The notes beneath the pieces are model-generated. The model searched no databases. It was not told the origin of the DNA and was given only the letters and a program-made list of their open reading frames with translations. This document shows positions 1 through 11,646 of a DNA stretch of 64,000 nucleotides, piece by piece; the stretch's first letter is position 1, and each line of letters starts with the position of its first letter. The stretch is from Otatea glauca. Taxonomy: Eukaryota; Streptophyta; Magnoliopsida; Poales; Poaceae. The stretch spans positions 7,316,001 to 7,380,000 of the forward strand of contig CM070723.1 in NCBI GenBank assembly GCA_036346275.1. Reading direction: 5' to 3'. Made by a program: the position numbers and the translations under genes.

Positions 1-622
1 CAACAGATGTTTCAAATAAAAAACTTGAAGTTCCAAAGGAGTTTCGGTTTCCAAACTAAGACTTACTAAAACTTGAAGTTTGAACATCTCAGATTTAAAA
101 CTGAATTGAACAACGATTTTCAGCAGAGCTTCAACATCTCAAACCTCCAAGTTTCAGGGAGTTTCCACAAAGTTTAAAATTTTGAGCGAGTTTGAACGAA
201 GTTTCAGTCGAGTTTTAAAAAAGAGGATAAGTTCCGATCAAAATTTTGTACATTGGTCTCAACTCTCAACACCTCCCACGAAAGCCACTGGACAGAGTGG
301 AGACTGACTCCTGGAATATGGCCAGTGGCAAGGACGAGCAACTTGCAGCCAGATAAGACAGGGAGAAAGAAGCAAGAAATGTGTGGTGCCGTTTCGAAAG
401 TGAGATGACTGGAGCATGCAATGTATCATACTTTCTTCGTCGTTTTAGAATATCGTTTTAAGACTTTGACCACTAATATATAGAAAAGTATTCAGATTAT
501 ATCATTTGAAAATTATATTACTAAATTTGTTATATCATTATATATTTACTCTGTATATAGAAAAATGTAGGACATCCACAACTCACATATTTTGAGATTT
601 AAAGTTTATAAATTTTGATTAC
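1..622. other. AT-rich sequence, no gene recognised
   Basis: No convincing coding region. The first 240 bases are rich in loosely repeated words such as 'aacttgaagttt' and 'gagtttca', which may be an old degenerate repeat. The rest is AT-rich. It ends where the long LTR remnant G begins. Confidence 0.5.
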
Positions 623-1167
623 TGTAATTATCCTCCTTTTTGGTACAGAATACCAAGAAGGATGATCTATGAGCATATAGTACTAGTCTCATGATTAGTG
701 GCTAGTAAGCATATTTATAACAATTGATAACACAACCATACTCAATATTATGATTATGGTAATTTATACAATAAGATCTTACAAAGCAGAGTATATTGCA
801 GCGGAATGAAGTAAAAGTCTGGTAGTGTGCCTATCCAACTCTCAGGCAACTGACAAGGTATAAACCATAGAAAATCGCATCATCGAAATTCCCGTATTCT
901 ACGGCGAAGTGTATATCTTTGGAGGCCTCTTCTTCAACTAAACCAACAAATAAGTAAGGGTGAGTACTTTTATACTCAACAAGACTTAAGGCGTATCGCA
1001 AAAGTGCAGTAAATACAGGCTATGTCAAAAGAGGCTTCTACGATTATTTTGCATAAAACGAATTTGAATATGTAAATCAAGTAGTAATTTGCAAAATAAA
1101 TTTATAAAAGTAAATTTGACTGATATGAAAATAACAAGCATGTAAACATAAAGTAACAAATCACAGT

Positions 1168-1430
1168 CACTACTATGAAAAGGCTTATATTAGACTCTTC
1201 ATCACTAACGGTTTTGGAAAACCGTATGTGATAACCCTTCATCATTGACATTCCAGCCAAAAACCGTTAGTGACGTGTTCAGTGGTCATCACAGACGGTT
1301 TTTGGCTAAAACCGTCTGTAATGTGCATTTATATCACAGATGATTTTAGTCAAAAACCGTTAGTGATGACCTCTGCACATCACAGATGGTTTTTTAATAG
1401 AACTTATCTGTAATATCAGGTTCTATAAAA
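1168..1430. repeat. CACTA left terminus and subterminal repeats
   Basis: After the CACTACTA end come at least five copies, in alternating orientation, of a word like 'catcacagacggtttttgg' or its inverse up to 1412. In this superfamily such repeats bind transposase. The GC-rich captured segment starts just after. Confidence 0.75.
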
Positions 1431-1627
1431 TTGATCGTGCCCTCTCCCCAAAACCTAGCGTCTCCCCTAGCGCCACAAACCCTAGTATCTCCCCCCGGTC
1501 TCCCCCGAGCCTCCCCCTCGGTGTCGCCCCCGGCCTCCCCCCGACGCGCGTCCCTCTCAGCACCTCGCCCCCAACCTCCCCCTCGGCACGTGTCCCCCCC
1601 GGTGGGGCCGCAGTGCGTAAGGCTGGG

Positions 1628-1775
1628 ATGATCAGAGGGATGGGAGGGGTGCCACCGTCGTCACCTTCCTCCCCACGCCGCGCAATCCACCTCTCCAAAT
1701 CTGCCGACTCCCACCACCTGGTCGAGGCAGGCGGGAAGGCGCACGGGGTTCTCGATGAGGTGATTGATGGTGGTG
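1628..1775 (+). pseudogene. Captured exon of an unrecognised gene, left part
   Basis: A GC-rich segment unlike its surroundings. From the ATG at 1628 (a second in-frame ATG lies at 1640) the frame stays open for 49 codons plus one base, up to the Copia target site. The product is Gly/Pro/Ser-rich. Upstream (1431-1627) is C-rich leader-like sequence with 'aaaccctag' words typical of grass 5' leaders. The same frame resumes at 13592 beyond the Copia. I do not recognise the family. Confidence 0.5.
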
Positions 1776-2854
1776 TGTAAGGACCAAGTTGGCCTAGAGG
1801 GGGGTGAATAGGCAACTTTAAAACTTTTTAATTTTTATGAAAAAACTTTTCTCAATAAAAATAGTAACAGAAACAATTAGTATAAAGATTTAGCACTGCT
1901 CTGTTTAAGTAAGATTTGTATAGAGAAGAGTTTGAATGAGAACTAACAATAAGAGGAACAAACAAAGATAAACCAATAACAGGAAGACTCATAGATTTTT
2001 TCATCGAGGTTCAGAGCTCAAACTCCTACGTCACCGTTAGAGCACTTCTTCAGAAGTATAGCTTAACCAAAAGCACTTCTTCAGATGTATTGCTCCACCA
2101 AATAGCCAATCTCAATGGCTTTTGATTTTTTCACTATCTTGACTCTTCCACCACTTCAGTGAGGTGAGTCTCAACCTTTCACAGCAATAGTGGCCTTCCA
2201 CAGTCTCTGTTGGATAGGTCGCACCAACAACTTCTCCAACCGTCTAGGAACAGGTAGTTCTAAGAGTAATAGACTATCCACAAGCCCTGTCTCTTGGTTT
2301 AGTAGCTAGATGCAAACTAGACTTAGCTTGGAACAAGAACTCTAAATATTCAGAATGAATGTTTGTATTTTATGACTTGAAGCTCAAACTCTTTGATAGA
2401 ATAAAGGCTCAGGAGTGCAAGAGATCAAAGAGTTGTAATTGATTTGAAAGATGTCAGCGGTGTTCAGGATGTCAAGAATGTATATATGCAAAGCTCTATA
2501 TCTATTTTGTGAACCCAAGCACTCTATATATAGAGCCTGAACAGAAATAACCGTTGTACCTGCCATTTGCCCGTTGGGGGTTGGTAGGATAGATGGGGTA
2601 GGTCAACTACTGCCCTTTTTATAAGATTTTAAGGTGTATGAGTCATAAGTCGAAATACACACACACGCCAGACTGCAAATGTTAGTCTGGGGTACATAAG
2701 ATTGGAGAAGCATTATTGTACTCAAGTGTGACCTATTTGCGCCGAACCGAAAATAACGGTCCGTCGTATACATATACTAGTCAAGGAAGTTTGTGCCGGA
2801 CTGAAAATATTGGTCTGATGTACACATACTTTGTTTTACTTGGATATCAGCAAA
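1776..2854 (-). repeat. 3' LTR of Copia M, truncated
   Basis: Matches the right LTR from its outer end (TGTAAGG...) up to about 2854, then jumps into the end of the env-like ORF. About 860 bp corresponding to 12728-13586 are missing. It keeps the palindromic core 'ctctatatatagag' near 2522 and the first palindrome units (about 2740-2830). Confidence 0.8.
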
Positions 2855-4928
2855 TCCCTTGCCAGTCCAAGCAGTCACCAGTTTTGTCAAAGTTTTTGTA
2901 CACAGTTTGAGAAAACTGATCAATTTTGGCATCTTGTGCATTCTGCTTTTTGTTGAGATCATACAATCTGTCTTTGACCACCAGTTGTTCAGTCTTGATG
3001 TCACCTATCCACTTCCTCGGGTTCCATTGATTTCCTCTGATCATATCAAACCTTTTATAAGTTTCATCCCTGAGATTTGCTTGGTCTTGATAGATCTTTT
3101 GCAGCATCTCCTACTGCTTTTGATTTGCTGCCATTAACTCATTGTGTCTCTGGGCTGTCAACCTTCTTTCTTCTTTAAAACTCTCTTGAGCATGTGTGAG
3201 ATCAGAATTGTATTGTTGCTCAAAAGATGTGAACCATCCAGGTTGAGAGTCCCACCAAGATGGTTGCTGACCATAATCATGTGAAAATTTAGGCTCAGCA
3301 AATTCAGAGTGATGAGAATGATGAGAGTGATGAGAGTCCTCAGAAGTTTGCTGAGTAAAAGTTGGCATATGCCCCTGCGGAGGCCTAGAACCACCTGCTT
3401 CAGGCTCATGGGATGCTAATGGAAATCTTTGTGCCTCCATAAACCTAGCTGCAACTCCTAGTTCTTGCAATTTGTGAATTTCCTCATCTTCATGATGAGA
3501 TTCTGAGCTGACAAGAATTTCAGTGTCTTCATGCTGGCCAGAAATCTGATGGCTCAGACTCTCAGAACCGTAGCCCACCACTTCTGTAGGTGTATGTGGA
3601 TGGGCTGGAGAGAAATGTTCCTGAGTATGATAACTGTGACTTGGAGCTCTGCCATCATCATCTGAACTAGCATTTATCTCAGTGTCTTCTTGAGCACTTG
3701 CCTCATGTATTGCTGGAAGTGGAGGAGTAGGAAGTCTAGCTGGCCTTTCTGCATCAGTTGTTGGCTTAGGCATCTTGTATTGTTTAGACCGACAATTGAA
3801 GTCCCTATTCATTTCATTCTGGGAGATGATTCCTTGAGCCAATAGCATTTGAGCGATCTGTATGGCAAAAGGAAGAGGGCTGCCCATTTTTCTGCAAATA
3901 GCTTCTTCCATCTCTTCAAAAATGTAATCTGTCAGATCAATGGGTTGTCTTGACAGAATCAAATTTAGCAACCAAGCAAGACATAGAGTTACTCCCTCTT
4001 TGTATCCAATTTTAGGGTAAATTGTGTGCCTTAGAATCAGGAGAAGAGCTTTGGCCTCAGCAGACAGACATTTAACCCTATTTGCATTAAAATCAGCCTC
4101 ATTGATGTTTCTGTAAATATGGGCTGATACTTGCAAATCTGGCATATCACCAACCTACCTCCATCTATTGCTAGAAAATATTCTGTCATGAATCCTGGTT
4201 CTGTTCAGTAAGGGGCTTGAGGCACCAATAGCAGCTTCAAATTGAGGTGATCTCACTTTTCTCTTTTTCCCATCAATAGTAAACAGAATATAGTGCCTAT
4301 TCTTGTTCACAAGCAGAGAAGCATAGAATTCTAAAATTCTATTTTCATTCCAAGCTGGCCCAGCAGAAAACATAAGAGCAGCAAGGCCAGGGATTGATCT
4401 TACACAATCCAGAATTCTGTTTGAGACTAGAACTGAGCTAATTTGGTTCCAGTCCACATATTGATGCTTGCACAAGGCTGTCATGGGTTTATCACTCTTA
4501 TTTTGCCTGTTCTTGTAGCCCATATATATGTTTTTCTGGAATGTGGTGATGAATTGCTCATTCAAGGAGGTCTATCAAAAGGAAACCAAACCCTTTCTGG
4601 CACCAATCTAGCAGCTCTTAGTTTCTTTCCTCACAAAGTAACTAGCTCATGCCCAATAATTATGTCAATTTCATCACTAAGTTCTATTTCTTCATCAGAG
4701 GAGATGTTTGCACTAGGCTCATAATCACTATCGTCTGATGAAGAGGAGGAATCATGTTGCACTGGCTGCTTCCCTCTTTTTGGTGGTTTAGATGTTGTAA
4801 CTTTCTTTACTAGTCCACTAGGTTGATGAGGTTGACTGGAGCTATCTGTTTTGGCTTTCTTTTTTCCTTTTGACCTTATCAGCAATTTTTCCAAAAAGAC
4901 CTCTGTTGTCTGGATTCTGAGAACTCAT
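2855..4928 (-). pseudogene. Env-like third ORF of Copia M, broken
   Basis: Several open blocks on the minus strand, 3' of pol, in the order 4928-4631, 4565-4155, 4145-3111 and 3107-2855. The first is Lys/Ser-rich with an acidic serine stretch. The second resembles the 'putative plant transposon protein' region often found in extra ORFs of plant retrotransposons (KRKVRSPQFEAAIGA). The third begins with a hydrophobic block and continues into a His/Ser/Glu-rich segment. The last is charged and possibly coiled-coil. A single in-frame TAG (3111-3113) separates blocks three and four; other joins need frameshifts. The end is lost in the deletion at 2854. Env-like status comes from position and family knowledge; no membrane-fusion function is shown. 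Confidence 0.6.
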
Positions 4929-6245
4929 TTTGACTAAGACTTCTTTTCAAGCGAAATCTTGAAATGACTTGGTTGACAAACAAGCAGTCGCTTCTCGACA
5001 ATGCAAAGCGCAAAAACTGAAGAACAACCTAAAGAACAGAGAGATGACCTTAAGAAAAGATTTCTAACTTAGGGTTTCAATCTAAGCAAAGAGAATAGAT
5101 AAAGATTTAAGAACTTACAGAACCCTAGAAGCAATGCCTTGAGCACACAGAAGCACCGTTGCCAATCACTCGGTCAAGATGTGCTTCGGTGAAGAGATGA
5201 TCTTGCGCTCAAGAGCAGATTGCGAGAGGATTGATGTGGATCAAGAAAGCTTGAGAAATTTCTGAAGGATATGGAGGTATAAATAGCGCAAGTTGCGAGG
5301 AAAGTTAGTGCAGTAGTTTGAAGTACGGACAAACATGGGGAAAGTAACGACTGCAGCTGCCCAGTTTGAAGGAGGTCTCTTTATGAAGTGGGGTTTGGAA
5401 CAAGAGAATCCAAGAGTTATGGTTACCAATTTTGGACAGGTTTAGCAGAGATAAGTCCTAATCTTAGGAAAGATTTTGACGTGAACAACAAGGATATGAT
5501 CCTTTTAGAAGTTTGAGATAGACACGATTTGAAAAAGATATGTGCTGATATGACAGAGCTATTGTCGTACGTGCCCTGGACTGCTTTTTCGTTTAGATCT
5601 GATAACCCTCCATCTGCGTCGGACCGAGTCCTGATGACTTTCCATCTACGCCGGACCGAGTCCGTATAAGACATACTTGGTCCGCCGCAGTTGGAAAACT
5701 CTCGGTTTGGTTTAGGCAGCAGCCCGTGGTACATAGACAAAGTTCTGAACTTAAAAATACAGATATAACTAACTTCTTAAAGATTTTCTGAGATCTCTCT
5801 TTTAAGAATACCACACAAATTTGTAGAGGGATCTTAGAATAATCTTAATATAAACATCAATCAACCAATAAACTCAGGAGATTTTAGATTCAAATAGGAA
5901 TGTATGAGCCCTAATTTTTATAAGAGCATGAGTATGATTAACTCAAGCTCAAGAAAAGAGAACTCATGTGCTGAATAGTTTAGGTTTTCAATATTTTGTA
6001 TAAGTATTTCCTTCTTAAACTTACTTAACCTAATTACTGTGTTTTAGAAAAGTATAATATAGTAATAGAGAAAGAGAAGGCTTTCAGCAGCAATTTTATG
6101 ACTATTAGTTTTTCAAGTAAGCGTTTTATTTTAGAATATAGTCTTATTATTATTTCAGCACCAGTAATTGCTTTGTTCACATAAGGGTAGCAAGATATGC
6201 ATGGCAAGCAGACTTGACTCCCCGTTAGTGTGTTATTCCAAAGAA
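4929..6245 (-). other. Spacer between RNase H and the env-like ORF of Copia M
   Basis: No long ORF. At 5608-5700 it holds copies of the 'cggaccgagtcc' / 'ggtccg' palindrome otherwise seen in Sirevirus LTRs. Near 5278 is an AT-rich octamer that reads TATTTATA on the minus strand. A consensus-like splice donor (GTAAGT on the minus strand) lies near 5115. Together these could be a leader or promoter for the third ORF; this is inference. Confidence 0.35.
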
Positions 6246-9200
6246 TTAAGCAATATTTGAAAAAGCAAGAATGTTTAGTTCATTTATCAAATTTGAAAAT
6301 CTGGCCTCATCAAGTGGTTTAGTGAAAATATCAGCCAATTGATCCTCAGTCCTGACATGACTAAGCATAATGTCACCTTTAGCGACATGATCACGTATGA
6401 AGTGATGTCTAATTTCAATATGCTTAGTTCTAGAATGCTGGACTGGGTTGTTGGCTATTTTCACTGCACTTTCATTATCACACAACAGAAGCACATTTTC
6501 AAACTTAATGCCATAGTCCAAAAAGGTTTGTTTAATAAAAAGAATTTGAGCACAACAACTATTTGCAGCAACATATTCAGTCTCAACAGTTGAAAGTGCT
6601 ACTGAATTTTGTTTCTTTGAACACCAAGATACTAAAGATCTTTCAAGTAAATGACAACCCCCAGAAGTGCTTTTTCGATCAACTTTGCAACCAGTATAAT
6701 CAAAATCTGAATAGCCAAGAAGTTCAAAAGACGCACCTATTGGTTACCATAAGCCAAAATAAGGAGTATGCTTTAAATATCTGAAAATACTTTTCACTGC
6801 ACTAAGATGCACTTCCTTAGGTGCAGCTTGAAATCTAGCACACATGCATACACTGAACATGATGTCTGGCCTAGATGCTGTCAAATAGAGTAAAGAACCT
6901 ATCATGGATCTATATAACTTTTGATCAATAGACTTACCTCCCACATCTTGATCAAGATGTGTATTGGTTGCTATAGGAGTTTTAAGAGGCTTGCATTCTT
7001 CCAAATTAAAGCGCTTGAGATGGTCTTTAGTATACTTTTCTTGTGAGATAAAAGTCCCTTCCTTCAATTACTCGACTTGAAATCCCAGAAAGAATGTAAG
7101 CTCTCCCATCATTGATATTTCAAACTCTTTAGCCATTTGATTATTGAATTCTTTGCACAGAGATAGATTAGTACTTCCAAAGATAATATCATCAACATAA
7201 ATTTGGCAAATCATTAATGTACCATTGAAGTCTTTTAGAAATAATGTTGGATCAACCTTCCCAATTTTGAAATTCTTTTCTAGTAGAGAGTCTCTAAGGC
7301 GCTCATACCATACCCTAGGGGCTTGTTTCAAACCATATAGTGCCTTAGATAACTTATATACATGATTGGGAAATTTCATATTTTCAAAACCAGGAGGTTG
7401 TTCAACATATACAGTTTCTTCAATGATTCCATTAAGAAAAGCACTTTTAATATCCATTTGAAAAAGAGTAATATTGAAATGACAAGCAAAGGCTAGAAGG
7501 AACCGTATGGCTTCAAGTCGAGCTACAGGTGCATAGGTTTCTCCATAATCCAAACCTTCAACTTGAGGGTATCCTTGAGCTACTAGCCTTGCTTTATTAC
7601 GTGTGACTACACCATTTTCATCTTGTTTATTTCTGAAAACCCACTTTGTTCCAATGACATTATGTTCTGTGGGTCTTTCCACTAAGTTCCAGACTTTGTT
7701 TCTTTCAAAGTTGTTGAGCTCTTCTTCCATTGCCATCCAGTCGGCATCCTTCAGAGCTTCATCTACTGTTCTGGGCTCAACACATGAAACAAAAGAATAA
7801 TGTTCACAAAAAGAGGCTTGTTTAGAATGAGTTTGAACACTCTTACTAAATTCACCAATGGTTTGATCTACAGGGTGATCCTTTGTGATGGTGTGATGGC
7901 TCTTTATGAAATTTAGTCCTTCATCCTTCTTTTCATTATCCTCAAGTTGTGATCCATCTTGAGGTATTGTGGACATTGGTGGTAGATCATCTTTGTCTTC
8001 TTTGAGCTTGATCTCACCAATTTCTATTTTCTTCATGGATTCTTTTAGAGCTTCTTCACCTACATCAGCTAGATTCTCATGCTCACCTTGTGAGCCATTA
8101 GATTCATCAAATTTAACATCATAGGTTTCTTCTACTAACCCAATTGTATTATTGAAAACTATATAAGCTTTAGATTTAGAAGAGTAACCTAGCATGATAT
8201 CTGTATCACACCTCTTTTGAAATTTACCTAAGTGTGTTATCTTTTTATAGATATATACCTTACATCCAAACACTGGAAAATATGAGATATTAGGTTTTCT
8301 TCCTACCAAAAGCTCATATGAGGTTTTCATGAGAAGTCGGTGAAGATAGAGCCTGTTGATCGCATGACATGCAGTGTTGATGGCTTCAGCCCAGAAAACA
8401 TCAGAAGTGTTATACTCATCCAACATAGTCCTCGCCATTTCTATGAGAGTTCTATTTTTCCTTTCAACCACACCATTCTGTTGAGGAGTGTATGTGGCTG
8501 AAAGTTCATGCTTTATACCTAACTCATCACAGTATTGAACAATGTTAGTATTGACAAATTCAGATCCATTGTCACTCCTAATATTCTTAATAGGATAGTC
8601 AAATTCATTTTGAGCCCTTTTTGCAAATATTTTTAAAAAAATCCAACTTCACTTTTGTTTGGCAAAAAGAATACCCATGTAAATCTAGAGAAATCATCCA
8701 CAATTACAAGACAGTACGAGTTGCCACCTATACTTGCATATGAGGTAGGACCAAAGACATCCATATGCAAAAGTTCTAGAGGCCTAGTAGTGGACATAAT
8801 ATTTTTAGCAGGATGAGAGTTAGCTACTTGCTTGTCAGCTTGACAAGCACTGCAAAGTTTATCCTTTTCAAATTTAACATCCTTTAGGCCCACTACTAGC
8901 TCATTTTTGAAAAGCTTTTTGAGATTAGACATACCTACGTGCCCAAGTCGTCTGTGCCAAAGTCAACCATGTGAAACTTTAGCAAGCAGACAAGTTGAAA
9001 TGCATAAGGAGTTAGAATTGAAATCAACAAGGTAGAGATTTTGAAATCTAAAACCTTTAAAAATAAGCTTCTTATTTTTGTCATGAACTGTTACTCCATC
9101 ACTGGAGAAGACACAATGGAATCCTAAATCACAAAGTTGAGCAACAGACAAGAGATTGAAATTTAAAGAATCAACTAGTAATACAATATAAATAGAGTGA

Positions 9201-9394
9201 TCATTTGAGATAGCTATTTTACCATTTCCCTTTACCTTTCTTTTACTGTTGTCTCCAAATGTGATTTTGTGACTTGGATCACTTTCTTTTCCAACTGAGC
9301 TGAACATCCTTGAGGTGCCGGTCATGTGTTGTGTGCAGCCACTGTCAATAACCCAGTGCTGGCCGCCACTCTTATAATTTACCTAAAAGAATGT
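6246..9394 (-). pseudogene. Pol of Copia M: protease, integrase, reverse transcriptase, RNase H (broken)
   Basis: Read on the minus strand: the aspartic protease signature HWVIDSG lies near 9340. The GAG-pre-integrase region and the first integrase aspartate (LLHMDVFGP) lie in 9325-8633. The second Asp and catalytic Glu (SDNGSEF, NGVVERKNR) lie near 8575-8460. The reverse transcriptase block 8471-7068 has KARLVAQGY, FQMDIKSAFLNG and the catalytic YVDDIIFGS. RNase H at 6521-6246 has CDNESAV and ends near FTKPLD. Breaks include a frameshift in a T/A run near 8630, a stop near 7068 and shifts around 6745. Domain order IN-RT-RH is diagnostic for Copia. Confidence 0.9.
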
Positions 9395-11596
9395 TCATTT
9401 CTTGATTTTAGGTACCCAAATACTTTTGGGTCCATCAGTGTTAGTCTGAAGAATTTTGGGGCTAAATGGATTAGTAAGTAAGGACTTAGGCACCCAAATA
9501 GCTTTAGGATTTCTGTCCAGATTAGAGGGGCCAACATATTTGACATTCATTTTACCCCTAAAATCCTTAAACAACATATAATGTGCATCAACCATGCATC
9601 TTCTATTAACCTTAGTATATGAAGCACAGGCAAATTTGCAATTTTTAGAAGCATGATTGTAGTTATGACAATAACAACATTGAGTCCTACTTTTGATAAA
9701 ATTCATCTTGGGTTTTGGCTGTTCATTCTTTCTAGTCACAGATTTGGCTTTATAACCTAATCCCTTTTTTACCCAGAACAATCTTTTGCTCCCCAAGAAT
9801 TTTATCAAGAGTACACTACCAAGGAAGCATTTTTCTAATCCTTTGTCAAATTTCGCTACCTTGGATTTTAGCTCATTGTTTTCTGTTATGAGCTCTTTAG
9901 CATACAAAGCATTTTTGCAATTTTTAGTACACATGCTAGATGAGCTGGGAATAATCATTTCATCAGACAGCAAATCACAGCTAATTGAAACATTACAAGA
10001 TGATACACTTTTAGATTTGCTAGTCTGCATCTCATTGTCAATTTCTAGCTCATAGTATTTATCAAGCAATTCATCATGATCTTTAACAAGTTATATATGT
10101 GTGGTTTTCAAAGAATCATGAGAATCAGTAAGAAGAATATGATCGAAATTTAGTACAGAATGAGCATGTTAAAGTTTTTCATGTTTATCTATAAGCTCAT
10201 TTTGACTGATTTCTAGCACATCATATTTTTCATGCATGGTCTTGATGTCAGATTCAAGAGTTTCAACTTTATTCATCAAGCTAGTAGCATTTTTATTAAG
10301 AGCTTTGTCTTTAGCAGTTTTAACATATAAAGCATCATTAAGCTCTTTAATAATCTCTACAAGCTCTTCATACGAAGGAGAATCATTTACCTTGTCTTCA
10401 TCATTTTTGGCCTTTAGGCACAGTGGTAGAGAAGCTGAAGCTGAAGGTGGTGTAGATTCATCCAGAGCGAGCCCTGCTAGTCCCTTGGACCTTGGCTCTT
10501 CTTCATCTGAGGAGGAGGAGGATTCTTCACTTGAATTTTCTTCATCAGTGATCCATTCACCAATGTGTGCCTCCTTCTTCCCTTTCCTCCAATGTTTCTT
10601 GGAGTAGCTCTTCTTGCGATGACTTCTCTTGTAGCTTCCTTGAGCTTTTTCTTCATCACTGTCATCTTTGTTCTTGCTCTTGCCCTTTTTGTTACTTTTA
10701 TTTGGGCAACGAGCAGCTATGTGTCTTTCTCATTGCACTCAAAGCAGATAATGTTAGAGAAAGGGTTTCTTTTCGAGAAGTGGTTAGAGGACTTATCTTT
10801 GGCATTTACCCTTCTTATGATTTTGTTTGCTGATCTCATGAGTAATGCCAATTGTCTTACATCTTCATCCTCTTCATACCTTGTATCTTCTTCTTCTTCA
10901 TCATCAGAGGAATCTTGAACTTTCTCCTTGGCTTTGAGTGCAATAGATTTCTTCATGATCTCAACTTTATCACCCAAGATAAGCTCATGAGCTGAGATCT
11001 TGCCCAATAGTTCAGTGGTTGTTCAGATCACCACTGTTGGATAGATAAGTGATCAGGCTGTGATAGGCTCGAGGTAGAACCCTGATCATCTTCCTGCATA
11101 CTTCAACATCATCAACTTTAGTTCCTAGACCTTTAAGCTCATTTACAATAGGATTTAATCTAGAAAACATATCATTAGCATTTTCATGAGGAAGCATTTT
11201 GAACTGATCAAATTTTTCTCTGATAACAAAATATCTTTCCTCTTTTACATCAGAGGTACCCTCATGAATTTCTTGAAGAGTAGTCCATATATCATAGGCA
11301 GTTGACAAATTACTGACTCTATCAAAAACTTCAACGCTAAAGCAAGAAAAGATAGCATTTCTAGCCTGAGCATCATATTGCAAATTTCTTATTTCTCCAG
11401 GTGTAGGTTCTGAGGATGTGGATTGCCCTTTAGGTATGACCCGTGGAGGCAAAGGTCTTTCTGTAACCCTCCACACATCATAACTTACGGCTTCAAGATA
11501 ACACCTCATTCTAATTTTTGAATAAGCATAATTTGTGCCATTAAAAATAGGAACCCTTCCTACACTTACTGTAGCTGATCCTATTCCCTCGGCCAT
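9395..11596 (-). pseudogene. Gag of Copia M (broken)
   Basis: Starts at the ATG at 11596 (MAEGIGSATVSVGRVPIFNG), 37 bp inside the primer-binding site. The first block (to 11012) is a UBN2-type Copia gag core with YDIWTTLQEIHEG and RVLPRAYHSLI. A frameshift leads to 11007-10717, which is acidic and ends in a CCHC zinc knuckle start (CFECNEK) that is one base short of an in-frame knuckle. Further blocks (10665-10477, 10069-9395) are charged, and the last carries a second CxxC..H..C motif (CYCHNYNHASKNC). Two knuckle-like motifs and a long gag tail fit Sireviruses. Confidence 0.85.
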
Positions 11597-11632
11597 TTTA
11601 CCCAAGTTGTTAAGCTTTAAAGAGGTAACCTC

Positions 11633-11644
11633 GCTCTGATACCA
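11633..11644 (-). other. Primer-binding site of Copia M (tRNA-iMet)
   Basis: Reads TGGTATCAGAGC on the minus strand, the standard plant Copia primer-binding site complementary to the 3' end of initiator methionine tRNA. It lies two bases inside the 5' LTR and sets the element's orientation. Confidence 0.95.
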
Positions 11645-11646
11645 CT

